From Picochlorum sp. 'celeri' (lineage: Eukaryota > Chlorophyta > Trebouxiophyceae), in assembly GCA_010909725.1 (NCBI GenBank), contig JAACMV010000004.1, positions 682,001 through 746,000 of the forward strand: DNA of 64,000 nt, written 5' to 3'. Position numbers and translations under genes: made by a program. The notes below the pieces were generated by a model. That model did no database searches. It saw nothing but the letters and a program-made list of their open reading frames with translations, and was not told the DNA's origin. Below are positions 53,328 to 63,840 of this stretch, one piece after another; positions within the stretch are counted from its first letter, which is position 1; each line of letters starts with the position of its first letter.

Positions 53328-54410
53328 TCAGTCAAGCAGGATGGCTTTTAATCTCCCAGCGACATCTCCTAGTACCCCAATACAGCCTGATTCTCTCTCT
53401 GATTGAATGCTACTAATGCAATTGATCTTATTCTTGTTTGAGACGTCGTATAACAAGGATGTCTCTGCATTCCAATCCCAGCACAACAGACGAGAATCAT
53501 TGCCACCAGAGAGGAGCACAGGCTGTGTATTATTTTGCAAGGAGGAAAAACATACTGTATTGCAGGCAGCTGTATGACACTTGTCGTCGTCCAATGCCAT
53601 CCATACGAGTGAATCTGGATTGGCAACTGCATTATTCTTTCTAGCATGTTGCTGTCTCTGAGGCACATGCTGATTCTTCGCATCAGCATCATACATAGCC
53701 ACACATCCATCCCCACGCGCGACTGCTACCAACTCTTTATTTGTTTCACGACTATAATATGAGTCGATTGAATGGATCATGGGTGGGTTGATGGTTCTCG
53801 TCCCAGAAGAAAGGCCTGGCATTGTCCAAGACTTGCCAATCTTCAATTTATCAGGATCCCATCTAATCATCAAGCAATCCAATCCTCCCGACAAGATTTC
53901 ATTACAATTTTTCTTTCTGTACAGTACTGATGAGCACACATTTGTATGACCCCGTCGAAGTACACGTCTGCATGTAGTCTTCTTTTTCACTGCAGTATCT
54001 GCTGTCGAACTACCCCTTTGACCATCCAAATCAAAGCAATATATTTCTCCCGAATCATCCCCCGCTGCGAGCTTTGTCTCCAATGTATTTACCGCAATAC
54101 TATTTACCTCTTCATCGCCACAAACAAAGGTTTCGACGATGGAATTCTTGCCAAACTCCTTTCGAACGTCCAACGTATACACTGCATTCCCAACGCTGGC
54201 AAAGTATACACTGCCTTCCTTTCCACTCGGCTTTATGGATGTGCAGACATCGTCATCGAACTGAATCTGTCCAATACCGGTCCTATCATTCAGGGATGTA
54301 AAACATACCTGGGCGCCTTCGCACCCAGAAGCAACAATTGCCTTGGAGCTCTCAAAGCAGCAGGATATTACTGGTTCTGAATGTAATGTCGGTATTTCTA
54401 GTAGATTCAT
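53328..54410 (-). CDS. WD40-repeat protein, WDR53-like
   Basis: 360 residues, intronless, with about six to seven WD-type blades: VISCCFESSKAIVASGCEGAQVCF, VNSIAVNTLETKLAAGDDSGEIYCFDL, CSSVLYRKKNCNEILSGGLDCLMIRWD, NTQPVLLSGGNDSRLLCWDW. Overall order and length fit WDR53, a CUL4-DDB1-associated WD protein in animals and plants. The central loop SSGTRTINPPMIHSI (the NPPxVHS-type motif) is a WDR53 hallmark in my recollection. Function is not established. Confidence 0.82.
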   Translation of the reverse strand: MNLLEIPTLHSEPVISCCFESSKAIVASGCEGAQVCFTSLNDRTGIGQIQFDDDVCTSIKPSGKEGSVYFASVGNAVYTLDVRKEFGKNSIVETFVCGDEEVNSIAVNTLETKLAAGDDSGEIYCFDLDGQRGSSTADTAVKKKTTCRRVLRRGHTNVCSSVLYRKKNCNEILSGGLDCLMIRWDPDKLKIGKSWTMPGLSSGTRTINPPMIHSIDSYYSRETNKELVAVARGDGCVAMYDADAKNQHVPQRQQHARKNNAVANPDSLVWMALDDDKCHTAACNTVCFSSLQNNTQPVLLSGGNDSRLLCWDWNAETSLLYDVSNKNKINCISSIQSERESGCIGVLGDVAGRLKAILLD

Positions 54411-54594
54411 ATTGCAATTGAGTTTGCTCTGTAGAGTATCACGAGCAATAGCGATGTGTAGAATCCGTGTTGCAGGATGGGAGGCAGTTCAAATGCATGC
54501 ACTGCCATCACTGACACGGTGCATGGCCCACACGAATCAATTGAATATCTATGAATAATATAATGATTTCATAGATGGATTGAATAGGAGTGTC

Positions 54595-56130
54595 ATGGAT
54601 TTAGTGAAGGAAAGCAGGTTACCTGCTGATATTATAGGTGAGTTCTCTGCTCAAACAAATGAGGTCGGCTCTCGTTGTTATTTTCCCGAAACTACTGTGT
54701 GAGCATACGTATTTGCAGAGAAATTGGAGAAGAGGGCATCGTTGTATTGGGACGAGTTTTACAGACGCAATCGGGACGGGTTTTTTAAAACAAGGCATTG
54801 GTTTGAACAAGAGTTTGAACAAGAGTTGAGACATGCTTGCAATATTTTGGAAGTGGGATGTGGCACAGGCAGCTCAGTATATCCTTTACTGTCTGTAAGA
54901 GATGATAGTCATGTGTATGCTTGTGATTTTGCAGCGTCTGCTGTCGAACTGGTGAAGAGAAACCCTGGTTATGCCTCAGGTCGAGTAACTGGTTTTACTG
55001 CGGATATAACAAAGGATGCCTTGGAGAGCAATGTGCCTATTGAATCCATTGACACATGTCTGATGATTTTTGTGTTGTCGGCTATAAAACCGGCGGATAT
55101 GGTGGCTGCCGTGGGAAATGTAAATCGAGTTCTGAAGCATGGAGGCATTGTATGCTTTCGAGATTATTGCTCAGGAGACTTGGCACAGATGCGAATGGGG
55201 CAGGCTGGTAAGCAACAAATGATAGAAAACAATTTTTATGCACGAGGAGATGGAACATTAGCGTATTATTTCGAAGAGAGCATGCTTGAGAAGGTTTTCC
55301 AGCAAGCCTGTTTCGAGAAAGTGCATTGCAGTATTATTGAAAGAACAGAGGTCAACAGAAAGTCAGGTGTTCCTAGGAACCGAAAATATCTACAGGCAGT
55401 ATTCAGAAAAACTCGTAATCTATCACGGGGTGAGTTGGGCCTTTTAATGGAAATTTCCCCAGATCCATGGTCCAATTCATTAGAGACTGAACAGAACACT
55501 GTTGGTAGGATGGAAAAAATAGGAGCAATCACTGCCATACTAGACGAGACAGAAGATATTTCAGTCACGAAGTGTTTGACTGATTTTATTTGCACATATT
55601 CTGACATATGCCTGAATGCTTTCACAGTAGACATTTCCTTTGATGGGCAGCACTCTGGAAGGCTAGCCCTAGCTGCTTTGAACTTCTCCTCTGCGCACTT
55701 GACAATTGCATCGACCGAAAATATGCATCGATTGAGACACTCGTACAATATAAATTCCACTCGCTATATATACGAGAGATTGCGCGTGGTGGCAGAACAT
55801 GTTTGGAGTGAACGTGGAAGAACAACTGCCTTGCAATTGGCCAATTGGTCACATGTTAAGAAAAAGGTCATCCTCATCTCTCTTGTAGGATCCGAGAACA
55901 CCTTGACTAGAGCGATACAAATAGTTGATGATATTTCTCGTTTAGGTACCATGGAAACACATGTATACATTGCATGCCCTCTGAGTAAAAATTGGTCTCT
56001 GAAGAAACATGTGGAAGATTTCTTCACAGCAAACGTAGCAGTTGCAATACAGCAGTCCCAGCTTTTACAGCCCCAAGGACATTCTGAAACCATGATATTG
56101 AACTTTACTCTCTCAGAAAGATTGAATTGA
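54595..56130 (+). CDS. Two-domain methyltransferase, METTL2/6/8-like plus second MTase-like domain
   Basis: Exons 54595-54637 and 54719-56130 (81-nt intron, GTGAGT donor) give 484 residues. Residues about 18-225 are a tRNA 3-methylcytidine-type methyltransferase: YWDEFYRRNRDGFFKTRHW, SAM motif I LEVGCGTGSSVYPLL, ACDFAASAVELVKRNPGY, IFVLSAIKPADMV, FRDYCSGDLAQMR, NFYARGDGTLAYYF. Residues about 240-484 look like a degenerate METTL21/Methyltransf_16-type domain (NTVGRMEKIGAITAILDE, then LEANWS-like LQLANWSHV). The same fusion is known in plants (Arabidopsis At2g26200). The second domain lacks a clear SAM-binding glycine motif. A 12-bp tandem copy (FEQEFEQE) lies near residue 38. Confidence 0.87.
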
Positions 56131-56289
56131 TCGAACACATTACATTGAATGAAATAAAGAAATCTCCATGATGAAATATATGCACAAATCTTGCCAAAAT
56201 AGCACACTATTTGATTTTCGTATTTGTATGTATCAGGCTACAATCAACGCTGCTTAACGTGTGTCAAGTGGCATTTGCTTTTGTCGCCT

Positions 56290-57412
56290 TTACATCTTCA
56301 CCTCTTTGTGGATTCCATCAGAGATGTGTCCAACAGTGTATGGCTCTCCTCCCTTTGTGACTGTGTCTTCCTTTCCGAAGGACTTCTCAATCTTGCACTC
56401 CTTTCCAGTCCATTCATATGGGGTATGGTGCTTGAATGTGCATGAACCTGGGTTCTTGGCCAAAATGAGCTGTGCTGGTGTGCAATCAATGGTGTGGGTC
56501 TTGGAATCAATGACACAGCTCTTTGGCTTGAACTCGAGCTTCACCTTTGGTCCCTCGCATTCAGTTGGCTTCTTCTCTGATTTTGTGTAATCTGGACCTG
56601 TGCAGTAGTCTTTGGAAGCGGCTTCAACAATTTCGTAAGCTTGATCAAAGCTTTCAGCGTCCTGAAGCTGATCAATCAATGTCATTGTGTCATCCAAAAG
56701 ATCCTTACCAAGGTCCATTGGGAAGTAATCACCGACAATATCCTGAATAGCTCTGTCTTTTGTGGCCTCATCGTAGGTGTACTTCAACTTCTCGGCTCTC
56801 TGTTGTGTGAAGTTTCTGAGGTTTCCGAAAGCATCAGTGAGGAACTCTCTGGCATCATCCAAAAGCTTTCCATCAGCAGCATTCAAGCGGCGTGCAGCTC
56901 CTTTACCGTTGTGGGCCTGGAAGAACTGACGAAGCTGAGCAGTGATATCTTCAACAATGTCTCTGATTCCTGTAGAGATACAAATCAAAAGGTTAATGAG
57001 ACTGAAAAATAGCAACAGATGAGGTTTTGTGTTGCCAGTTGGCCAGCATGGGGTAATCAACCAAACTTCGATCCCCCGATGCCACCGTGAAACCAGCCCA
57101 AACTTGTACTTCATATCATATAGATGTATAATATGTCAAGGATGGCTGTTTCTAGGTTGAAAACAACTGGATCAGCACGAAGATGGGCGAAGATGACTCC
57201 ATGCAGCACACCACCACCCATGATGGGTACAGCAGCCGAGCTCGTGCCATATCACACATATCCCCCGAATCTAGACATAATACCGATTTCCCATGATTCT
57301 ATAACATACCTGCCACAACCTCTCCATTGCCGATGATGCGTTCAGGCTCTGGTGCCTTGGCACTGACCTGAGCTCCTGCCACAAGGGCTACAAGTGCAAG
57401 TGAGCGAATCAT
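56290..57412 (-). CDS. Unknown secreted protein, Cys-containing C terminus
   Basis: Exon 1 is 57412-57310 and exon 2 is 56969-56290, with a 340-nt intron (GTATGT donor, phase 1), the longest seen here. 260 residues: signal peptide MIRSLALVALVAGAQVSA, then a helical, charged region (IVEDITAQLRQFFQ, ... AREFLTDAFGNLRNFTQQRAE), and a C-terminal ~100 residues with six cysteines (DYCTGPDYTK, CEGPKVKLEFKPKSCVIDSK, CTPAQLIL, GSCTFKHHTPYEW, GKECKIEKSF). I recognise no family. Codon use looks strongly biased to C-ending codons in the second exon, suggesting high expression. Confidence 0.75.
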
Positions 57413-58158
57413 TTCTTTCTCTTTTGTTTGTCTGAATGCACAAAGTTCCAATGAACTGTATGAATGATCAACACTTGTGGGCGGTTGATAGTATTCAAGT
57501 AAAATTTTTGTGTCGCAGAGTGTCAGAATCCACGGAATTTGTACCCAACTGATTATATTGGTCCAACGAACTGTAAACAACGGAAGATCGACATTGACAT
57601 CTCTGGCCGGTCAAACAAGGGCTCTGACAGGTGTGACGATGGGTGCATCAGCTCCTTGGAACTCCGACCCCTCATCCCCATGCAACGTATCTTGCCTAGG
57701 ATTTACAAACCGATCGTTTCAATGCCGCAATGGACACCACAGATAGTTCGACACCCTTTCTGAGCATCAATGCGTAGTAGATTGGATCAGTAGCATTGGA
57801 ACGGGTCCTGTCCAGGGAGTCCCTGACAGCGGGAACTTCCGATGGGCTCGTAACAAGCCTTCCTACAATACAACCCCGTCGACCGGAGACAAGAGCAGTG
57901 CACACCTAGGTGTTGAGCAACGACGCGTGAATGGCGCATCGTCCCCCATAGTCTCCATGGCGCTGTAATCAACCACCAAGATCATCTCTTTACTAAACAT
58001 ATTCGAGCTTTGTGGGATTTAAAGCCATTGTTCCGACGTCGCAGGTACTTGGGTGAACAACTTCCCAGAGAGATCGCCCACAACCTAGAAAGCCAAAGAA
58101 TAGTTATAGACCATTATTTACGCCGTTACCTTTGCTATAAGAGTTCTAAAAGTGTGAT
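57413..58158. other. Divergent intergenic region with exon-like frames
   Basis: 746 bp between divergent starts. An acceptor-like GTCGCAG at 57512-57518 is followed by an 80-codon open frame (57519-57763; CQNPRNLYPTDYIGPTNCKQ, then KIDIDISGRSNKGSDRCDDG) that looks protein-like but has no start codon. A second open stretch on the plus strand (about 57920-58165) reads YLGEQLPREIAHNLESQRIV. On the minus strand 57787-57972 is Cys-rich. No complete gene model works, so this may be a decayed gene, or exons of a gene I cannot join. Confidence 0.4.
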
Positions 58159-60418
58159 ATGGTAGGTAGTACGCAAAATTACAGCGGAAAAAGGGCAATG
58201 ATGGATGAGTGCGTTAACGACTTGCGTGTGTGCAGGGGCGACTCCAGGCCAACAAGTATTGTTGGATACTGGCCATTCTTATCGCACAATGCACGCTATA
58301 TGTGCAATCGTGCAAGAGTACATCACATTTATTCACTAGTGATATGACTCAATGCACGATATTTTGTGAGGAGAAGATTGTAGGAGTGGAAGACAAGGCT
58401 ACTGTCACTCCAGAGTTGTATGACTTTGAAGGCGGGCAGTGCTGTAAATGTAACTACGAAAAGCTGAAAAAGGAAGACGATGAAGATTTATACGAAGCAC
58501 CAGACGCATACGAAGCACCAGATGCTGTGCCCTTACCTGAGCCTGAGCCTGAATCGGAGCCTGAACCAGAGCCTGAACCAGAGCCCAAGCCTAATCCTAC
58601 TCCTGTGGCCTCAGAACCAGCCCTCGACCCAGCAACATTTACTGCACCAAGTTGGAAACAAATGAACCAAGCAATTGATATTTCCTATGTTCCACCTGTC
58701 AACACAGGTGAAGAGATGAACTATGCTGTGTTACAAGTGATTGGAATGCCTTGGAAACTGCCTTTGACAGAGCAAATAGTTGAAGCTTTTGTATATGCCA
58801 TGAGTAATGCAACAGGAATGGCTTGGTTTTACAGGGGAGCGATGGTACGTTGACAACGACCCTTATGAAAATGTCTAGGTTTGTTGGAATTGAGAAAGTT
58901 TTCATTTTGCAGCCGTCAGTTCCTGACATGGTCCCATCATCTCCAGAAGGGGTCCCCCCACTAAAAGACCTTGATTTACCCACAGCACCTGCCCCACCAC
59001 CTCCTGTACCAGTCCCTGTTGAAGCCAATCCGGTGGAAACAAGCGTTGAAGATGCTCCTGCACCAGAGGTGGTGGTAGCTGTATCTCCATCGAGTGCCAG
59101 GAGAAGCATTTTGTCTGAGCCTAGTAGAAGAGGTGGAAGAAGAGAGGCTAGGAAAATGCTGCAGCAAGAGGACTACACGAGGGACTATAGCGAACCCACA
59201 TATGATTATGAATATGATCCATACCAGGTCAACTATGGCGAGATAAATGGAAACTTGTCACCAGATCCTTATGCATACTCATCGCCAGATCCTTATGCAT
59301 ACTCATCGCCAGATCCTTATGCATACTCATCGCCAGATCCATATGCATACTCGTCCCCAGATCCATATGCGTACTCGTCCCCAGATCCATATGCGTACTC
59401 ATCGCCAGATCCGTATGCCGTGCCGTCTCCGGATCCATATGCCATGCCACCGCCGGTTTTACTCCCATCTCCTCCGCCCCCTCCACCAGCTCTGCCACCA
59501 CCACCACCTCCACCATCTCCACCTCCGCCTCCGCCTCCTTCTGTTGAACTTCCTTCTAATACAAATGGAATTTGGTATTTTGGTACGTCATTATTAGTAT
59601 TAAGTGTCTCAAAGAGGACATATTTTGAGCCTTGACATTATTTTGGTTTGTTTGCAGCTGAACATCCCCTAGACAAAACTCAGGCAGAACTTGTTAAAAA
59701 AGCATTGGAATCAGCGACAGGAGAAGCTCTCATGAAGGAATCCCTAGAAAAGTCTGGAATATCCTCAGCTCAGGTCATTCAGACCAGGTTCGTGGGACCA
59801 GAGAAGGATGGAGTGCTTGATGTGACCAAGAAATTAGACTTGGACCAACTTGTTGGTACTGAGGCAAGTAACGAGGAATCCTCTACAGAAGATTCTGGAA
59901 TTGATGGCACAACAATTGGAATCATTGTAGGCTGCGTCGCAGGCGGAATCGCCTTGATTGCACTAGTCATCACGCTGCTGCTCTCCTACAACCGGCGAAG
60001 TCAAAAGAAGGATAAGGACAGCCTTACAAATCAGTGGAAATTAGAAAGAGAACTCGCCGAGGCTGAAAGAATGAAATTAGATCAAGAGAATAGGCCATCA
60101 CTCCACGGTAGTTTACGATGGACGGCCAGTCAAAGTTCAGGTTACATGACAATGTCTCGTGAAGAGCTGGATAGGAAACGTGAGTTGAGGAAAGAGGATT
60201 CCCTGGCTGCTTCCAGAAGATTATCCAGTCCTCCTTCTTTAGACCAAAGTCCTAAACCTAGTCGATTGGAAAGTATGAGAAATGCCCTGGGATTGGGTAA
60301 ATCGACCAATGCGAGCCCGGAAAAGGATCAGAGCAGTATCACGTTTGGTTCACCCACCAGTGCAGCGGATGAGGCTGATGTGGAGAGCAAGAGAAAATGG
60401 AATGTTTTCAAGAAGTAG
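58159..60418 (+). CDS. Type I membrane protein with SPDPYAYS repeats and poly-proline spacer
   Basis: Exons 58159-58161 (ATG only), 58236-58844, 58913-59582 and 59658-60418 (introns 74, 68 and 75 nt) give 680 residues, all phases consistent. Signal peptide (residues ~1-27, WILAILIAQCTLYVQSC), a Cys-rich block (CTIFCEEK, GGQCCKCNYEK), a Pro-Glu repeat (PEPEPESEPEPEP), a globular segment, then a Pro/Val-rich spacer. Next come eight 8-residue SPDPYAYS-type repeats and a Ser-Pro/poly-Pro rod, typical of hydroxyproline-rich cell-wall glycoproteins. A folded segment (KTQAELVKKALESATGEAL) leads to one membrane helix (GIIVGCVAGGIALIALVITLLL) and a ~130-residue basic Ser-rich cytosolic tail. No kinase. 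Probably a wall- or matrix-spanning receptor or adhesin. The ATG-only first exon is inferred from phase. Confidence 0.72.
59258..59449 (+). repeat. Eight tandem 24-bp repeats encoding SPDPYAYS
   Basis: Eight in-frame units of 24 bp. The first six encode SPDPYAYS; the last two are SPDPYAVP and SPDPYAMP. Units 1-3 share near-identical DNA (CCAGATCCTTATGCATAC), and later units differ at synonymous sites, so the array grew recently by unequal exchange or slippage. Confidence 0.95.
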
Positions 60419-60487
60419 GCATCTTAATAATTATTAGATTTGAGTTTCTTTCGTTTTGAATTTTACGTTTGTCTGGTAAAAAACCGC

Positions 60488-61542
60488 ATGATCGTGTTGA
60501 GAAGTGTGGTTCGACCAGCCCAAGCAAAGACACAAGGACGGCATTTCCATGGATTAAGGACCCCAAAAGGTACATTTCGATTCATATACTCCCTCCAACT
60601 GTATGATCATATGACAATGCGGTTGATCTGTGATAATGTGGTGTAGCCTTGCATGTTTGCTTTGGGACCTCCGTGAACATTTTAGACGTTAGTCCGACTC
60701 CCGGAGACCTATTGGCAGTACAACATCGAGATGGTAAGTATTTATTTCTTGAAGCAGTCAAAGGGAAGAAAAATGCGCTGAAATTCGTGTGCCAAGGCGA
60801 ACTGCTTGAACTCAGACAAGGTGTGTTTGTTTCCAACGGATATTATCCACGATTGTCAGAGTCATGGGTGAAAAAGACGCCAACTTTAGTCGAATCTCTT
60901 GAGATTGTTAGAAAAGCGCAGAAGGGGGATGCCTCTCCGTCCGAATTGCTTCAGAGAAGTTCCATTGAAGATGTTGAACTCGTTACATGTCTGCCAGAGT
61001 TTGAGAAAATGGTGGAGCAGAATCCTGCTCAATGGTGTGATGGCACAGGGACACATGACGAGCCACTCGACGAGATAGATCAAAATCTTTTGACCGCTGG
61101 TGAATTGATTGCATTGTCAAAAGGATACAGGGGAGTGTGTTTGCTACAGACATCTTTTCCTATTGACACAACAGAAACTAGACTCCCTCTGTTGCGCCCT
61201 TTTGTTCTGACATTATTACGGAACATGGTCGAGTCGAAGGACTTGGTGGTTTGTTCCTCTAGCGCTGCAAAAGGAGCTGCCACATCACTGGTGATTTCTG
61301 CCAAGCGTCAACCATTCAAAGCATGGGGTGCATATTTGGCCTCAATAGGAGCACAAGCTTCAGTTGTTGCTGAAAGTGAATTTTACAAGCTCATGATTGG
61401 CAGGATGATGGGATATAAAGAAGAGAACATTGAGCATCATATTGCATCTAATGGTGGTATATTGACGGCCAAAGTACGTAACCTTGTGGACTTGGAGATG
61501 AAAGAGTTGAGTGATACCAACCCTAGTATTCCTTGGAAATGA
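60488..61542 (+). CDS. Unknown protein with mitochondrial-type leader
   Basis: Exons 60488-60569 and 60647-61542 (77-nt intron, GTACAT donor, phase 1) give 325 residues. The first ~35 are basic and Ser/Arg-rich (MIVLRSVVRPAQAKTQGRHF), as in mitochondrial presequences. The body, in which I recognise no family, has CQGELLELRQGVFVSNGYYPRL, an Asp/Glu-rich middle (DGTGTHDEPLDEID), and a conserved-looking end: KAWGAYLASIGAQASVVAES, FYKLMIGRMMGYKEENIEHH. There are no catalytic motifs that I can name. The stop is 8 bp from the stop of the convergent kinase gene. Confidence 0.7.
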
Positions 61543-61550
61543 TGAGTGCT

Positions 61551-62977
61551 TTATTCTTCCTGCCTGACAAGCCTTGCTTTTTTCCTCGATTGCAATTCAT
61601 CGTCACAGTCATGAATAAGGCGCTTTTGAACTGCTGATAATGTCAAGCGCTTGAGAAGAGCATAGTCTGGTTTGGTTGTATGCTCTGTCTCCTTGCAATG
61701 CTTCAGCCATCTTGCCATGTACCCAGGCAAGTATCCTGCATGCAGCTATTTAATTATTTATTCGTAGTTTGATGTTCAATGAAACCTCATACCATTCTCA
61801 AACAACCCTTTTAGCACTTCCTCTCTGTTCCAAACTTCATTTTCTAATTCTAAGCGGAAATCTGACCGATTCATACTCGACCAGCTAGTGTCAGAGGGAA
61901 ACTTTTCCCACGGCACAGATTCTAATTCCATCACGATAATGGAGTATACAAGACTCTCTAAATCATCTGCTGGACCGGTCGGAAGTCCTAGAAGCTGTCG
62001 ATCGCTTGCAAATGGGACAGTACCACAAAATTTCCATGAACCAGTATCAACAGAGCACGCTTCAATAGATTGTACCAGCCCATAATCTATCAAAACAACT
62101 TCTTCTTCTCGTCCCTGTCTCCTTCGGATCATAAAGTTCTGCAACAGGTATGGCTTTTGGTTCGAGTTTTAGAGACATCCACGCATGACAGACAGTCGCA
62201 CCTCTGGCTTCACATCTCTGTGGAGATGCCCCAGTTCATGCAAGGATTCCAAAGCATCAATCATCTGGACATACATGTTTCCACGATCCAGATTTGTTGA
62301 ATCAGGAGGTACGTCGACCAAAGAAGCATCCAATAATTCCATAGACATCCTGTACGTATGTGGGTGGGCGTGAGTGAGTGACTGAGGTATTCATATGGAG
62401 CCCTCATGCATGAGCAACGTTGGGATGCAAGACAAAACATACCATGGAACCCTCTGCGAATCTACAATAAACATGCCAGATCCATAGAACTCTGGCATCC
62501 ATTTCCGACGAGAATTTACCTGCTGAATACTTTTTAAAAACTGCCCCTCTCTCTCGAAGGCAGCCCTGCACTCGGACAACAACAGTATGCTCACACCATG
62601 CAAACACCCATGCAACAATAATGGCATGCAGACACGCACAATGAGAAGTGCTCGTGAAAACGGTCGGGGGAAAGCATTTTCACCGCTACTGTGACATTAT
62701 TATCCACAAGTGTCGATTCAAAAACGACACCATAACCTCCCTCTCCACAAATCCTCAGAGTCCCAGTGCAGAAAGGGAGTCTGCTCGCACCCTCCAACTC
62801 TGTGGGCTCTATCACCAAGTGCCCCTCGTCGTATCTCCTCAATAGTTTATTTACTTTTATCACCAATCTGCCATCATCGTCGCCAACGGCGGGCGTACCA
62901 CCCCCGTCTTTCGCACCTGGCTCCTCTTGTCGTGGCCAACCACCTAAAGCGCCCATCTTACTCCCCCCTATTCCCAT
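61551..62977 (-). CDS. Divergent CK1-superfamily protein kinase
   Basis: Exons 62977-62640, 62565-62443, 62349-62202, 62138-61793 and 61735-61551 (introns 74, 93, 63 and 57 nt) give 379 residues, phases consistent. It starts MGIGGS, a good N-myristoylation consensus. Kinase motifs: Gly loop GEGGYGVVFES, VAVKML, HLHRDVKPE-NFMIR (catalytic loop split by intron 3), DYG in place of DFG (LIDYGLVQ), then CGTVPFASDRQLLG and GPADDLESLVYSIIVMELESVPWE, the CK1-type activation segment and helix pattern. The C terminus GYLPGYMARWLKHC, with RPDYALL-like KPDYALLKRL, is also CK1-like. HRD, K and D are present, so it is probably active. Confidence 0.88.
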
Positions 62978-63211
62978 CGATATATACCTTTTTTTGTATT
63001 ATTTATATATTAATACCCATATAATATAGATACCGGCACCTCTTATCAACCTCAATGGTATCGAAGAATGGAATAGCGCTCCATGCTTGCATGAAGCCAA
63101 CTGCCCTTGCGACATCGGACCTTGACCCACACAAATACATACATACTCTCTATGACATGACATACGCAATTATTACATTAATTTCAACAACATCTTGTAC
63201 ACACACTGCAT
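62978..63211. other. Intergenic, no gene seen
   Basis: 234 bp downstream of PSRP-3 and upstream of the kinase, both on the minus strand; it should hold the kinase promoter. AT-rich around 62990-63030. Confidence 0.4.
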
Positions 63212-63806
63212 TTATCCCTGGAAGGAACAGTTCGGATACGCTTGCATCGCATCCGTTACCGAAGGTCTCTCATCTCTTTGCCAATAGTTAATCACCTCTG
63301 TACATGTATTTAATAACACAATCTTCTCCTGGTTACTGATCCAGTCCCGTTGCTCCAGAGCTTGCCGAAGCTCTTCCCAGGCATCTTCGCCAGGCCAAAA
63401 GAAATACTCTGTCACAGGGCTTCTGTGCCTTCCTTTCCCAAAGACTTGATCGACAGATACTGCCAAATTCTTATCCAACCATAAGAAATTCAGAGAATAT
63501 TCTGCAGTTTCTGGACTTGACGACTCTTGCTTAGTCTCGGGAATTCCTGCCGACTCCGCATGATCTTCGGCTGATTTGATTCTCGTACTCTGGTAGCGTT
63601 CTTTTGAATTAAAGAAGTCAACTCCTCTTACAGATGTTGCAATGCAACAATGCGTGAATCTGCTACGAACAACTGGTCCATGCTGCTGCACATGAAACAC
63701 AGTACTCAGACGCAGGCATGATATGACTGCTGCTATATATGAGAAAATTACATACCAGTGTACGAGATGCTTGTTGTGTGCTCCTACAAGAGCGAATTCC
63801 GAGCAT
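63212..63806 (-). CDS. PSRP3: Plastid ribosomal protein PSRP-3/Ycf65 (cS23)
   Basis: Exon 1 is 63806-63756 and exon 2 is 63685-63212 (70-nt intron, GTATGT donor, phase 0); 174 residues. The first ~45 residues (MLGIRSCRSTQQASRTL, then VVRSRFTHCC) form a Ser/Arg-rich transit peptide. A short linker follows, then the family domain: LNFLWLDKNLAVSVDQVFGKG, SPVTEYFFWPGEDAWEELRQAL, WISNQEKIVLLNTCTEVINYWQ. PSRP-3 sits in the plastid (and cyanobacterial) small ribosomal subunit. In many red-lineage algae it is plastid-encoded as ycf65; here it is nuclear with introns. Identification is strong. Confidence 0.94.
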
Positions 63807-63840
63807 TTGAGTTTTGAATAGGGTCTTTCGAGTCGATGGA

